NCBI GenBank assembly: GCA_035604135.1
Contig: DATNJB010000038.1
Span: forward strand, 8,380-72,379
Source: Poindextera sp035604135
GTDB lineage: Bacteria > Pseudomonadota > Alphaproteobacteria > Caulobacterales > Caulobacteraceae
Length of the DNA stretch: 64,000 nt
Direction of reading: 5' to 3'
Shown: one piece after another, positions 33,828 through 42,438 of the stretch
Position numbering within the stretch: position 1 is the stretch's first letter
How the letters are laid out: each line of letters begins with the position of its first letter
Program-made: the position numbers and the translations under genes
The notes under the pieces: model-generated
What the model saw: the letters and a program-made list of their open reading frames with translations, nothing else
The model's database searches: none
Told to the model about the DNA's origin: nothing

Positions 33828-34820
33828 TTGAAGGTCGGCGTTCTCCAGTTCTTCGGCTGGGCGGATCGGGCGATTCCGCTCGAGTCAGTCTACAGCCGGG
33901 CGCTGGAGCGGTTCGCGATCATGGATCGCACCGGCTACGACGCGGTCTGGCTGGCCGAGCACCACTTCTCCAGCTTTTCGGTCTGCCCCTCGGTGCACAT
34001 GATGGGGACGATGGCCGCGGCGCAGACCGAGAAGCTCCGCATTGGGACGGCCGTCTCGCTCGCGCCGTTCTACAACCCGCTGCGGCTGGCCGAAGAGGTC
34101 GCCCTGCTCGACGTGCTCTCCGGCGGCCGGGTGAACTGGGGCGCGGGCCGCGGGTTTGCGGTCGGCGAGTTCGCCGCCTTCGGCATCCCGGTCGAGGAGA
34201 GCGCGCCGCGCTTCCGCGAAACCGTCGATGTCGTGCTCGAGGCGTGGGACAACGACCGCCTGACCCACCACGGCCAGTTCTTCGACTACGACAACGTCGA
34301 GGTGCTGCCCAAGCCGATGCAGAAGCCGCATCCGCCGGTCTGGATGGCCGCCACGTCCGAGAGCGCCATCGACTGGGCGGCCTCGCGCGGCTTCTCGATC
34401 CTGATGGACCCCCACTGCACGCACACGGAGCTTGGCTCCAAACGAACGCGCTACCGAGAGCAGATCAAGGCTGCTGGCTTCGACGACGCCGGTCGCGACA
34501 TCCCGATGGCGCGGCTGCTGGCGATCGCGGACAACAAGCAGCGAGCGGAAGCAATCGCCCGGCGCGGGGCGGAGTGGATGCTGGGCTCGTACATCGGGCC
34601 GCAGCACCGCGGCGCGCACGTCCAGCCGTCGGCGACGACGGCGTCCGATCCCGTCGAGCGCTACGTGAACGAGGTCATCATCCACGGCACGCCAGACGAC
34701 GTCATCGACCAGATCTATAGGCTCCAGGAGTCAGCGGCGCTGAACTACCTCCTCTGCGCCCCGCTCAGCCAGGACAGCTTCACCCTGCTCACCGACGAGA
34801 TCCTTCCGGCGTTGGGGTGA
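33828..34820 (+). CDS. LLM-class flavin-dependent oxidoreductase (bacterial luciferase-like)
   Basis: The 330-residue protein is a luciferase-like (beta/alpha)8 barrel: KVGVLQFFGWAD, GYDAVWLAEHHFSSFSVCPS with the usual EHHF, RIGTAVSLAPFYNPLRLAEE, LDVLSGGRVNWGAGRG, and a late IIHGTPDDVIDQI. Such enzymes use reduced FMN and O2 to oxygenate organic substrates. Start TTG 33828 is one base after the ferritin-like stop and has a purine-rich stretch before it; no ATG gives a full N-terminus. Together with the diiron protein it suggests an oxidative breakdown pathway, not named by the sequence. Confidence 0.92.
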   Translation: MKVGVLQFFGWADRAIPLESVYSRALERFAIMDRTGYDAVWLAEHHFSSFSVCPSVHMMGTMAAAQTEKLRIGTAVSLAPFYNPLRLAEEVALLDVLSGGRVNWGAGRGFAVGEFAAFGIPVEESAPRFRETVDVVLEAWDNDRLTHHGQFFDYDNVEVLPKPMQKPHPPVWMAATSESAIDWAASRGFSILMDPHCTHTELGSKRTRYREQIKAAGFDDAGRDIPMARLLAIADNKQRAEAIARRGAEWMLGSYIGPQHRGAHVQPSATTASDPVERYVNEVIIHGTPDDVIDQIYRLQESAALNYLLCAPLSQDSFTLLTDEILPALG

Positions 34821-34845
34821 GGGTCCAGATTGTGGGTTCGCCGCC

Positions 34846-35523
34846 TCAAGCCGCCTTCCGCAGCCAGACTTCGAGGCCGATGCCGTCGGTCTTGATGTCG
34901 GCCTCGCCGAACGGCGTGGCGGCGGCGAGGCGGAGAAAGTCCTCCGACGTGTAGGCGCGGTTGCGCAGGGTGGTCTTGAACACGATGCCGGTCATCAGCT
35001 GGTCCAGTGGATTCAGGCGCATCTCCTCGACCGCCGCGTCGATCTCGGCGTTGGTCACGTCCTTGCGCAGATCGGCGATCACCGCCTCTCCGCCGGGCTT
35101 GAGCACGCGGTGCATCTCGAGCACGGCCGGCACCGGGTCGGCGAAGTTCTTGAACGCCGCGCGGCAGATGACCGCGTCGAACCGCGCCTCGTCGAACGGC
35201 ATCGCCTGCACGTCGCCATGGCGGAAATCGACGCCGACGCCGGCGTCGGCCGCCAGCGCCTTGGCCATCGCGACGAACGAGCGGCTGATGTCGAGCCCGG
35301 TGACCGCAAAGCCCCGCCTTGCCAGCGCGACCGCGAGGTAGCCCGGACCGGGCGCGACCTCGAGCACCGCCGCGCCGGGTGCGAGGCGCGCAGCGATCCG
35401 GCGCGCATCGGCTTCGAACTCTCGCATGCTCTTTGCCGTCGTTCGCGCGTACCAGCGCGCCATGCCGCCTTCCATGACGACCCCCTTGTCGCCTTTCTTT
35501 CCCGTTGCCTGCGCGATATCCAT
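34846..35523 (-). CDS. SAM-dependent methyltransferase (class I)
   Basis: The 225-residue protein has the class I methyltransferase motifs: motif I AVLEVAPGPGYLAVALARRG, motif II VTGLDISRSFVAMAKALA, then FRHGDVQAMPFDEARFDAVICRAAF and HRVLKPGGEAVIADLRKD. Substrate unknown. Its start (ATG 35523, AGGAG ten bases upstream) is divergent from a MarR regulator; the 75-bp AT-rich gap contains a palindromic TTAGCAACTAA, so MarR likely controls both genes. Confidence 0.9.
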   Translation of the reverse strand: MDIAQATGKKGDKGVVMEGGMARWYARTTAKSMREFEADARRIAARLAPGAAVLEVAPGPGYLAVALARRGFAVTGLDISRSFVAMAKALAADAGVGVDFRHGDVQAMPFDEARFDAVICRAAFKNFADPVPAVLEMHRVLKPGGEAVIADLRKDVTNAEIDAAVEEMRLNPLDQLMTGIVFKTTLRNRAYTSEDFLRLAAATPFGEADIKTDGIGLEVWLRKAA

Positions 35524-35577
35524 GGCCCTGATCTCCTTCTCGGCTACACGCTTGCCTCGTGATCTAAACTATTTATC

Positions 35578-35588
35578 TTAGCAACTAA
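35578..35588. promoter_or_regulatory. Palindromic MarR-type operator candidate
   Basis: TTAGCAACTAA (TTAG-CAA-CTAA) stands in an AT-rich stretch very unlike the GC-rich surroundings, between the divergent methyltransferase and MarR genes and ten bases before the MarR ATG. Similar TTAG-N3-CTAA sites serve MarR regulators. Its position would let one bound dimer block both promoters. Confidence 0.6.
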
Positions 35589-35598
35589 ATTATATGTC

Positions 35599-36087
35599 AT
35601 GGACGAATATTCGCGCGATGAGCTGACCGCGGCCGTGCTCTTGGCGCTACGCGAGTCGAGCGGGCTGGGCGTGCTGCACAGCCAGGCGATGGCCGAGCGG
35701 CTGGGCGTGAGCGCGACCGACCTCGAATGCCTCGACATCATCGCCATGCGCGGTCCGATGACCGCCGGCGAGCTGGCGCGGGCGAGCGGGCTCACCACCG
35801 GCGCCATCACCGGCCTGGCCGACCGGCTGGAGCGGGCCGGCCTGGCGAAGCGTGAGCCGGACGCCGAGGACCGGCGCAAGGTGATGCTGCGAGTAACGCC
35901 GGCGGTCGAGAAGAAGGGCGCGGCGCTCGCCAAGCCGATGCACGACGCCATGGCGGCGCTGCTCACGGACTACGACGACAACACGCTCGCCCTCTTGCTC
36001 GACATCCTCAAACGCGCAAACGCGGCCGCCCTCGGCGCCATCCAAACCCTTCGCGCCCGGCCGGAGCCTCGGCGTCGCTCGAGATAG
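35599..36087 (+). CDS. MarR-family transcriptional regulator
   Basis: The 162-residue protein is a winged-helix MarR regulator: LECLDIIAMRGPMTAGELARAS, then the recognition helix GLTTGAITGLADRLERAGLA, and the wing KREPDAEDRRKVMLRVTP. Dimerisation helices flank the core. It has no visible ribosome-binding site before ATG 35599; the operator and likely -10 region lie within 25 bases, so translation may be leaderless. It probably represses itself and the divergent methyltransferase; the ligand is unknown. Confidence 0.93.
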   Translation: MDEYSRDELTAAVLLALRESSGLGVLHSQAMAERLGVSATDLECLDIIAMRGPMTAGELARASGLTTGAITGLADRLERAGLAKREPDAEDRRKVMLRVTPAVEKKGAALAKPMHDAMAALLTDYDDNTLALLLDILKRANAAALGAIQTLRARPEPRRRSR

Positions 36088-36137
36088 GATGGGTCAAGCC
36101 GGCCCCTCTCCCCGTCTCCCTGAACGGGAGGCGGCCC

Positions 36138-36674
36138 TTACTCTGGAAACGCGTCGCGCGCGATGTCCCCGATGTCCGTGCGGCCGGCGGCGATCTCGGG
36201 GGCGAACCAGTCGTCGAAGTGCATGAAGCGATGCTGCAGGGCCACTGCCATGAACAGCACCGAGAAGGATCCATCCGGGTCGCTGACGCCCGCCTCCGCC
36301 ATGAGCCGGCGCTGGGGTCCGCGTCGGCCGCGGAATGGGCCGAACGGCCGTTCGAACCCCGGGACAGCCACGGCATGAAAGGCGCGCATGAACTGGCCTA
36401 GCTCGGCGGCGATCCGCTCCAGGTCCGCTTCGTCCAGACTCTCCAGCACCTCTTCGATCTGGATGCCGGGCACGTGGGCCGTAACCAGGTAGCGCCAGTC
36501 CTCGAGCTCGCCCGTCTCGATGATCGCCGGAACCCGCGCCGGGAGCCGACCCTGCACGGCCTTGGTCACGCGGATCTCGGCGTCGAACGCGTCGGGCCAA
36601 AATGGCGGGCAGATCTTGAGCCATGGCCCCTCGCCCGCCCTGAACACCAGGTTCGAGCCTTCGACCTTGCGCAC
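36138..36674 (-). CDS. APH-family kinase-like protein lacking the catalytic loop (possible start further upstream)
   Basis: The 178 residues from GTG 36674 resemble the N-lobe of aminoglycoside-phosphotransferase-like kinases: KVEGSNLVFRAGEGPWLKIC with an ATP-site lysine, an AEIRVTKAVQGRLPARVPAII helix and strand, the hinge YLVTAHVPGIQI, and a helix leading to FMRAFHAV. The expected HGDxxxxN catalytic loop and DxD metal site never come; the frame ends at 36138, just before the convergent MarR gene. Protein-like codons continue upstream to a CTG at 36785, which overlaps the acyl-CoA dehydrogenase TGA as CTGA and would add 37 residues. It is either a truncated gene or a binding-only relative. 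Confidence 0.6.
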   Translation of the reverse strand: MRKVEGSNLVFRAGEGPWLKICPPFWPDAFDAEIRVTKAVQGRLPARVPAIIETGELEDWRYLVTAHVPGIQIEEVLESLDEADLERIAAELGQFMRAFHAVAVPGFERPFGPFRGRRGPQRRLMAEAGVSDPDGSFSVLFMAVALQHRFMHFDDWFAPEIAAGRTDIGDIARDAFPE

Positions 36675-36781
36675 GAGCGGGCGCGGCAGGCGACGTCGGT
36701 CGGCGACGACCTCGGCCAGGTCCAGCCCGAACGCCGGGTCGCCGAACCGCGCGCTGTACTCGCTCTGGGTGAGGTCGACCG

Positions 36782-37996
36782 TCAGGTCGACTGGGTCGGA
36801 TCGGGGAGGCCCAGGATGCGCTTGGAGATGATGTTGTTCTGGATCTCGAACGAGCCGCCGTAGATCGACATCGCCTTGCCGGAGAGCCAGCCGCGCACCG
36901 CCTGCACTTCGTCGGGCCTGAACGCCTCGCCCTCCCAGCCCAGCCCTTGGTGGCCCATGATCTCGAGCGTGAGTTCGGCCCGCGTCTGCGCGACGTTGGT
37001 CGCCGAGTTCTTCAGGATCGAGGCCGTGGTGGTCGCGCCGTCGTTCTTCGCCTCGGCGCGCACGCGGGCGATGGTCAGGTTGTGCGCTTGTCCGTCCATC
37101 TGATGCTGGACGAGGCGCGCGCGGAGCCCGGCGTCCGCGAGCCGGCCCGTCTCGTCCACCTCCATGTAGCGCTTGGCCAACTCGTGAAGCGGCTCGGCGC
37201 GGCCGCCGGCCATGGGATTGCCGCCGCCGGTCTGGCTGGCGCGCTCATGCTGCAAGAGGCGCTTGCCGACGGTCCAGCCGCCGTTCAGCGGCCCCAGCAT
37301 GTCGTCCTTGGCCGCCTTGGCGTCGGTGAAGAAGGTCTCGCAGAACGGCGAGGCGCCGGCGATCAGCTTGATCGGCCGCGTCTCGACGGACGGCTGGCGC
37401 ATCGGGATGAGCAGGAACGAGATGCCCTCGTGCTTCGACGATGTATCCGTGCGCACGAGCGCGCCGCACCAATCGGAGTACTGCGCGCCGCTCGTCCAGA
37501 TCTTCGAGCCGTTGACCAGCCAGTGGTCGCCCTTGTCCTCGCACTTGGTCGTCAGCGAGGCGAGGTCGGAGCCGGCGCCGGGCTCGGAGTAGCCCACGCA
37601 CCAGCGCACTTCGCCCTTCGCGATCGGCGGGATGTGGCGCTGCTTCTGCGCCTCGGTGCCGTAGTCAAGGATGGTCGGGCCGATCATGGTGACGCCCATG
37701 CCGCCGCCGGCGATGGGGTTGTAGGCCCCGACCTTCGTCATTTCCTGCTGCAGGACGCGCGCCTCGGCATTGCTGAGACCGCCGCCGCCATATTGCTTGG
37801 GCCAGGTCGGCGTCCCCCAGCCTCTCTCGCCCATGCGCTTGCGCCAAACGAGCGCATCGCCGCCGGGCTCGCCGCCCTCCATGAGCTCGCCAAGGCCCGC
37901 GCCGCCACGCAGCGACTTCGGGAAGTTCGGCTCCAGCCACTCGCGCGCCTCGGTCCGGAAGGTCTCCAGCTTCAGCTCGCCCGCATCGTCGGCCAT
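36782..37996 (-). CDS. Acyl-CoA dehydrogenase family protein
   Basis: The 404-residue flavoprotein has the acyl-CoA dehydrogenase marks: GERGWGTPTWPKQYGGGGLS near the N-terminus, the FAD-site segment VGYSEPGAGSDLASLTTK, then VNGSKIWTSGAQYSDW, and the C-terminal SIYGGSFEIQNNIISKRILGLP. It removes two hydrogens from an acyl-CoA thioester with FAD, passing electrons to ETF; chain type is not clear. It sits upstream of the kinase-like gene on the same strand, as is often seen for ACAD/APH pairs, and next to other fatty- or aromatic-acid catabolism genes. Confidence 0.94.
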   Translation of the reverse strand: MADDAGELKLETFRTEAREWLEPNFPKSLRGGAGLGELMEGGEPGGDALVWRKRMGERGWGTPTWPKQYGGGGLSNAEARVLQQEMTKVGAYNPIAGGGMGVTMIGPTILDYGTEAQKQRHIPPIAKGEVRWCVGYSEPGAGSDLASLTTKCEDKGDHWLVNGSKIWTSGAQYSDWCGALVRTDTSSKHEGISFLLIPMRQPSVETRPIKLIAGASPFCETFFTDAKAAKDDMLGPLNGGWTVGKRLLQHERASQTGGGNPMAGGRAEPLHELAKRYMEVDETGRLADAGLRARLVQHQMDGQAHNLTIARVRAEAKNDGATTTASILKNSATNVAQTRAELTLEIMGHQGLGWEGEAFRPDEVQAVRGWLSGKAMSIYGGSFEIQNNIISKRILGLPDPTQST

Positions 37997-38076
37997 GTCG
38001 CGTTCCTCGCCTCGTCGTTGTGCCGCCTAGCCTAGCGCAGCCGGAAGGCCCCCAAAAGGCTGTCGCTACGGCAAGC

Positions 38077-39150
38077 TCAAGCCCCGACGAGCCAAGCCAA
38101 CAGCTCGGCGTTCACTTCGCGCGGGTAGGTGTGGCTGAGATCGGGGATCTCGCGGTAGGTGACGCTCGCGCCGGCCTCGGCCAGCGTGTCGCGCGCCTCC
38201 CGCGCCATCGAGAAGGGGAACATCCAGTCCAGACGCCCGTGGGTGATCTGGATCGGCAGGCCGCCCAGCCGCGCCGCGTCGGCCATCGCCGCCAGCATGG
38301 GATGAAAGGCGGCCGAGATCGGCGCCAGGTGGGTGAAGGGTGAGCGGGGGTCGAGCCCGCTGACGTAGGCGAAGGTGCCGCCGTCGCTCATGCCGGTCAG
38401 CAGCATCCGCGTCTTGTCGAACGGCCACCGGCCCTCGACCTCGTCCAGGATGCGCATGAGGTTGGGCGTATCGACGTCGGGACCCGTCAGCGCCCAGGTA
38501 TCGCCGACCGCCGTGGGCGAGATCACGATCGCGCCATGGCCGCGGGCGTCGCGCAACCAGCTCCAGAGGAACGAGCGGCCGTTGCCGGCCCCGCCATGCA
38601 TGGCGACGACCAGCGGCGGCGGCGCGTCCGCATCGTAGGTCTCCGGCACGTAGAGAGAGTAGCCGCCGCGCGTTCCTGGCTCGTTGTCGCTGTGGAAAAC
38701 GCCGGCGTCCTCGCGATTGCCGGCTGCGGCCAGCGCCGCGATCAGCGCCTCGTCGCCGCGCGTGTCGGGGCTGAGGAAGTGGCGGCTGACCGGCGGCAGG
38801 TCGGCGGCGAGCGGATAGAGCGCCTCCTGCGCCCGCGGCAGCCGGCCGAGCGCGCGATAGACGCCGCGCATGCCGCCCGGCCCTTCCTCGATGTTGCGCA
38901 GCACATCGTAGCCTTCGAGCGCTGCATCACTGGCGCGCCTGAGGCAATCGGCGACGCCCGCGAGCTCGCCCGGCCAGTCGTCCAGTCGCGGCCGCGCCTC
39001 GCGCAGCTCGTCCTCTGGCGTCCCTACCGCCTGCAACACCGTCCCGAAGTTCGGCGGATGGAAATGGCGGGCGACGAAGCCCAGGCCCTCGAGCGAGCGC
39101 AGCAGCGGCGGCAGCAGCGTCGTGAGGTCCTCGAACGTGCGGTCTTCCAT
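38077..39150 (-). CDS. Alpha/beta hydrolase (PHB-depolymerase/phospholipase-like) with N-terminal extension
   Basis: The 357-residue protein has about 140 N-terminal residues without a known domain, then a hydrolase core: a GYSLYVPETYDADAPPPLVVAMHGG strand with the oxyanion HGG, a nucleophile elbow TGMSDGGTFAY, and a late HGRLDWMFPFSMARE with Asp and an acid/His end (DLSHTYP). The fold fits PHB-depolymerase or dienelactone-hydrolase-like enzymes; the substrate is unknown. ATG 39150 has GGAG well placed; GTG 39156 would add two residues. It lies between acyl-CoA dehydrogenase and CoA-transferase genes. Confidence 0.85.
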   Translation of the reverse strand: MEDRTFEDLTTLLPPLLRSLEGLGFVARHFHPPNFGTVLQAVGTPEDELREARPRLDDWPGELAGVADCLRRASDAALEGYDVLRNIEEGPGGMRGVYRALGRLPRAQEALYPLAADLPPVSRHFLSPDTRGDEALIAALAAAGNREDAGVFHSDNEPGTRGGYSLYVPETYDADAPPPLVVAMHGGAGNGRSFLWSWLRDARGHGAIVISPTAVGDTWALTGPDVDTPNLMRILDEVEGRWPFDKTRMLLTGMSDGGTFAYVSGLDPRSPFTHLAPISAAFHPMLAAMADAARLGGLPIQITHGRLDWMFPFSMAREARDTLAEAGASVTYREIPDLSHTYPREVNAELLAWLVGA

Positions 39151-39214
39151 GATCACGCTCCCCCTGGCGGGGCCAATCCTCCACCGTAGGGGGAGGATTT
39201 AGGTTTGGCTGCCA

Positions 39215-41503
39215 TCAGTCGACCACCACGGCGCCGGCGGCGGCCAGCGCGTCGGGGTCAAGGCCGTGCTCGGCGAGGATCTCGCGGCCGTCGGAGCCGA
39301 CCGGCGGCGCCGGAACGCCGGGAACGACCGGCGTGCGCGAAAGCCTGGGCGGCGGCCCGGCCTGGTCGATGAGGCCGATGCCCTTGTGCTCGCGGCTGAT
39401 GATCAGGCCATGGTCGCGCACCCAGGCGTCGGCCATGACCTCCTCCAACCGGGCGAGCGCATGCACGCCGATCCGCGCCGGCGCCAGGCGCGCCGTCCAG
39501 ACCGCCGCCGGCGCCCGCGCCAAGCGCTCGGCGAGGAAGACGGCCATCTCGGCGTCCGACCCGGCGACCGGGAAACCCTCAAGCCCCTCGACACGCGCCA
39601 GCGCCGCGGTCTGCTCCGAGGCGGCGCCGAAGAAGATCCAGCCGTCGCTGGCCGCGTAGTAGCGCTGCAGCGCGCTTGCGCCCCAGGCGTCCTGGCCGCG
39701 CGCCTCGTCCCATGGCTCGCGCTGGGCGTAGTCGTAGAAGAACGGCGACTGCAGGATCTGGGCGGTGTGGGCGAGCGAGGTCCAGACGTGGCCGCCCTCC
39801 CCCGTTCGCTCGCGGTGATAGAGGGCGAGCGCCACGGCGTAGGCGCCCATCAGCCCGGTGCCATAGTCGTTGATCGCGCCCACGTGCTGCAGCAAAGGCT
39901 CGCCATCGCCGCCGTAGCGGACGGCGGGCCCGACCCCCATCTGCCCGAGCTGCTCGTGTCCAGGCCTCACCGCCCATGGGCCGTCGTAGCCGTACATGTT
40001 GAGTGAGGCGTAGACGATGTTTGGATTGATCTTCCGCACCGCCTCGTAGCCGAAGCCTAGCCGCTCGTTCACGCCGTGGCGGAAGTTCTGCACGACGACG
40101 TCGGCGTCCTTGACCAGGGTGTTGAACACCTCGAGCCCGGCCGGGGTCTTCAGGTCGATGACCAGCGAGCGCTTGCCGCGGTTGATATCGATGTTGAACG
40201 CGTGCGGGCTGACCGGCGCCAGCTGTCGCGCCGCGCCCTGCGCCGGCGGGCGCTCGATCTTGATCACGTTGGCGCCGAATTCGGCGAGCGTGCGTCCGCA
40301 GGTCGGGCCGGCCAGCACGATGCAGAGATCGAGCACCTTCTTGCCGGCGAGCGCCGCGAGCGGCGACGGCGGCGCAGGCCGCGCGGCGGCCGGCGCGGGG
40401 CGCTTGAGGCTCGCCAGCACCGCCGCGCGGTCGGCGTCGGGCGCCGAAGCGGGCCGGACCTCGCCTTCGCAGTGGTCGAGGTGCACCTGCAGGCCGGGCT
40501 GCACCATCTCGCCGTGGATCTCGTCGGCGACCTTGGCCAGCATCGAAGAGGCTTGGGCCTGCTCTCCACTGATCCACTCCTCGGTGCTCCGGCAGGCGAC
40601 GACTTCGGTCCTCACCTCGGCGCCGAGATCCTCCCATTCCTTCGCTGTCCGGGTCAGGAACAGCGCCTTCGCCTGCTCGGCGGGGTCGTCACCGGCGAGC
40701 CGATCGGCGCCGATCGCGCGCATGAAGTCGCCGATGTTCTTGTTGCCGGGGTGGACGTAGACGTAGCGGCCGTCCTTGCAGCGCTGGACACCGGCGATCG
40801 CGCCGGCGCGGCCGAACGCTCGGCCCATGGCGGCGCGCATGTCGGCACCGACGCCGCTAGCGCCGTCGTGGATCTTCTGCGCGCGGTAGCCGAGCGCGGT
40901 GAAGGTGGCGTCGAACAGCGGGACCTCGACGATCTGTCCCACCCCGTCCCGCTCGCGCGCGTTCAGCGCCATCGCCACGCTGACCGAGGTCCAGAAGGCG
41001 GCGAACGAGGAGTGCGCGGGGATGGCGGTGTAAATTGGCCGCTGAGTGGCGCCGTTCGCCGCCGGTTCGTCCAACTCTCCGCGCCCGACCGTGGAGGCGG
41101 CCGCCGCGATGACGCCCTCCCAGCCGGGGATGTCCCGCCGGGGATCGTCGCCGGCAAAGCCCGGCATCGAGCAGTAGATCAGCCGCGGGTTCGCCTCGGT
41201 CATCGCCGCCGCGCCCAGCCCGAAGCGGTCCATGACGCCCGGGCGGAAGTTCTCGATCACCACGTCGGCACTCTCCATCAGCGCCTGCGCCGTCGCGTGA
41301 CCGGCGGCCTGCTTCAGGTCGAGCACGATCGAGCGCTTGCCGCGGTTCCACACCCGGTTGGCCGGCGTCTGCATGCGCGGCCCGCCCGGGGTCTCGACCC
41401 GGATCACCTCGGCGCCCTGGTCCGATAGCAGCATCGCCGCCAAGGGACCGGCGATGTACTGCCCGAAATCGGCCACCCGCACCCCCGCGAGCACTCCCGC
41501 CAT
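39215..41503 (-). CDS. CaiB/BaiF-family CoA-transferase, two fused domains
   Basis: The 762-residue protein is two family III CoA-transferase domains in one chain. The first (about 1-350) begins GVLAGVRVADFGQYIAGPLA and has NRGKRSIVLDLKQ and VIENFRPGVMDRFGL. The second (about 375-762) begins AGKKVLDLCIVLAGPTCGRT with NRGKRSLVIDLKT and VVQNFRHGVNERLGFG. Single-domain members dimerise as interlocked rings, so the fusion may make an internal pair. Such enzymes move CoA between acids, for instance during breakdown of aromatic or steroid acids. ATG 41503 has GGGAGG six bases upstream. Confidence 0.93.
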   Translation of the reverse strand: MAGVLAGVRVADFGQYIAGPLAAMLLSDQGAEVIRVETPGGPRMQTPANRVWNRGKRSIVLDLKQAAGHATAQALMESADVVIENFRPGVMDRFGLGAAAMTEANPRLIYCSMPGFAGDDPRRDIPGWEGVIAAAASTVGRGELDEPAANGATQRPIYTAIPAHSSFAAFWTSVSVAMALNARERDGVGQIVEVPLFDATFTALGYRAQKIHDGASGVGADMRAAMGRAFGRAGAIAGVQRCKDGRYVYVHPGNKNIGDFMRAIGADRLAGDDPAEQAKALFLTRTAKEWEDLGAEVRTEVVACRSTEEWISGEQAQASSMLAKVADEIHGEMVQPGLQVHLDHCEGEVRPASAPDADRAAVLASLKRPAPAAARPAPPSPLAALAGKKVLDLCIVLAGPTCGRTLAEFGANVIKIERPPAQGAARQLAPVSPHAFNIDINRGKRSLVIDLKTPAGLEVFNTLVKDADVVVQNFRHGVNERLGFGYEAVRKINPNIVYASLNMYGYDGPWAVRPGHEQLGQMGVGPAVRYGGDGEPLLQHVGAINDYGTGLMGAYAVALALYHRERTGEGGHVWTSLAHTAQILQSPFFYDYAQREPWDEARGQDAWGASALQRYYAASDGWIFFGAASEQTAALARVEGLEGFPVAGSDAEMAVFLAERLARAPAAVWTARLAPARIGVHALARLEEVMADAWVRDHGLIISREHKGIGLIDQAGPPPRLSRTPVVPGVPAPPVGSDGREILAEHGLDPDALAAAGAVVVD

Positions 41504-41566
41504 CGCGTCCTCCCGTTCTTTTCGCGGGATTGTAGGACCGAGAGGCGTGCGACGCCTAGGCGGCGA

Positions 41567-42205
41567 TCATCCGCGCGCCTCGATCGCTCGAGTGACGATG
41601 TCGATCAGCTTTACCGTCCCGTCGACCTCTTTGGCGGAACGGTCGCGCCGCTTGGCGAGCTCGGCGTCGGACGTGTCCTGCGAAATCTTGCCCGGCAGCG
41701 GCCGCCCTTCCCGGCGCGCCTCGATCGCGTCGTCAAAGGTGCGGAGGCCCTCGCGCATGCGGGTCAGATCTCGCTCCATCCGGGCCAGATCGTCGGGCAG
41801 CCGCTCCTTCGGATGTAGGGCCAGAAAGGCCTCGAGCTTCGGATAACCGGCCGCGCCCGCCGCTTCGTCCTCCTCAAGCAGCTTGAGGAGCGCGCCGAGC
41901 TCGATGATGTCGTTACAGAGGCCGACGCACTCGTCGCAGATGAAGCTGTCGGGACCCGCGATCAGCTTGTTCACGTCGTGCTGCGACTTGCCGCAGAAGG
42001 AGCAATAGAGCGTCTTCGTGGCTGCCCGTTCGGCCTGCGCGGGCTGCTCGGCCTCGATCTTGGCGGCGAGGATGTTCCAGTTGTCGTAGCCGAAGGCCTT
42101 GGCCATCAATTCGAGGCTCTGGCTGTGGGTGAGTTTGACGTCGTGGTCGGTGAGGCCGGAGCGGAGCGCTCGGGCCATGACCTTGGCGTCGCGATAGTCG
42201 CGCAT
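41567..42205 (-). CDS. ClpX C4-type zinc-finger protein with N-terminal glyoxalase-superfamily-related domain
   Basis: The 212-residue protein has an N-terminal helix domain (RDYRDAKVMARALRSGL, then LTHSQSLELMAKAFGYDNWN) of the kind annotated as glyoxalase-superfamily related. A ClpX-like zinc-binding domain lies near 65-100: CSFCGKSQHDVNKLIAGPD followed by FICDECVGLCNDII, giving the four cysteines. The rest is a helical charged tail. In ClpX this finger binds substrates and adaptors, but no AAA+ domain follows here. It may compete with or guide Clp partners; that is inference. It is alone, with a 233-bp gap upstream that contains a 7-bp-stem hairpin (42353-42371) but no gene. Confidence 0.85.
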   Translation of the reverse strand: MRDYRDAKVMARALRSGLTDHDVKLTHSQSLELMAKAFGYDNWNILAAKIEAEQPAQAERAATKTLYCSFCGKSQHDVNKLIAGPDSFICDECVGLCNDIIELGALLKLLEEDEAAGAAGYPKLEAFLALHPKERLPDDLARMERDLTRMREGLRTFDDAIEARREGRPLPGKISQDTSDAELAKRRDRSAKEVDGTVKLIDIVTRAIEARG

Positions 42206-42438
42206 GCGAAGTCTTCCTTTGCATCAGCGAACGCGGAAAGTCGGCGTCTGCATTGCCGACCCGTTCGCCTGGGCAAAGGCTGAAGCGGGACGTCCGATAC
42301 GTTTCACCAATCCCGTGGCGGGATCGCAGACGGCGGGCCGTATCCACCCACGGGCGAGCTTCGCGCTCGCCGTCTGGGCTGTCAATATCGCCGCTGCCCG
42401 CCAGGCGCAGCGGTTCGACGGGCGGAAGGATTGCGGCC

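Noticed and set aside
42353..42371. Hairpin GGCGAGC-ttcgc-GCTCGCC upstream of the methyltransferase
   Set aside because: The stem is only 7 bp, has no T run, and such stems arise by chance in GC-rich DNA; not listed as a terminator.
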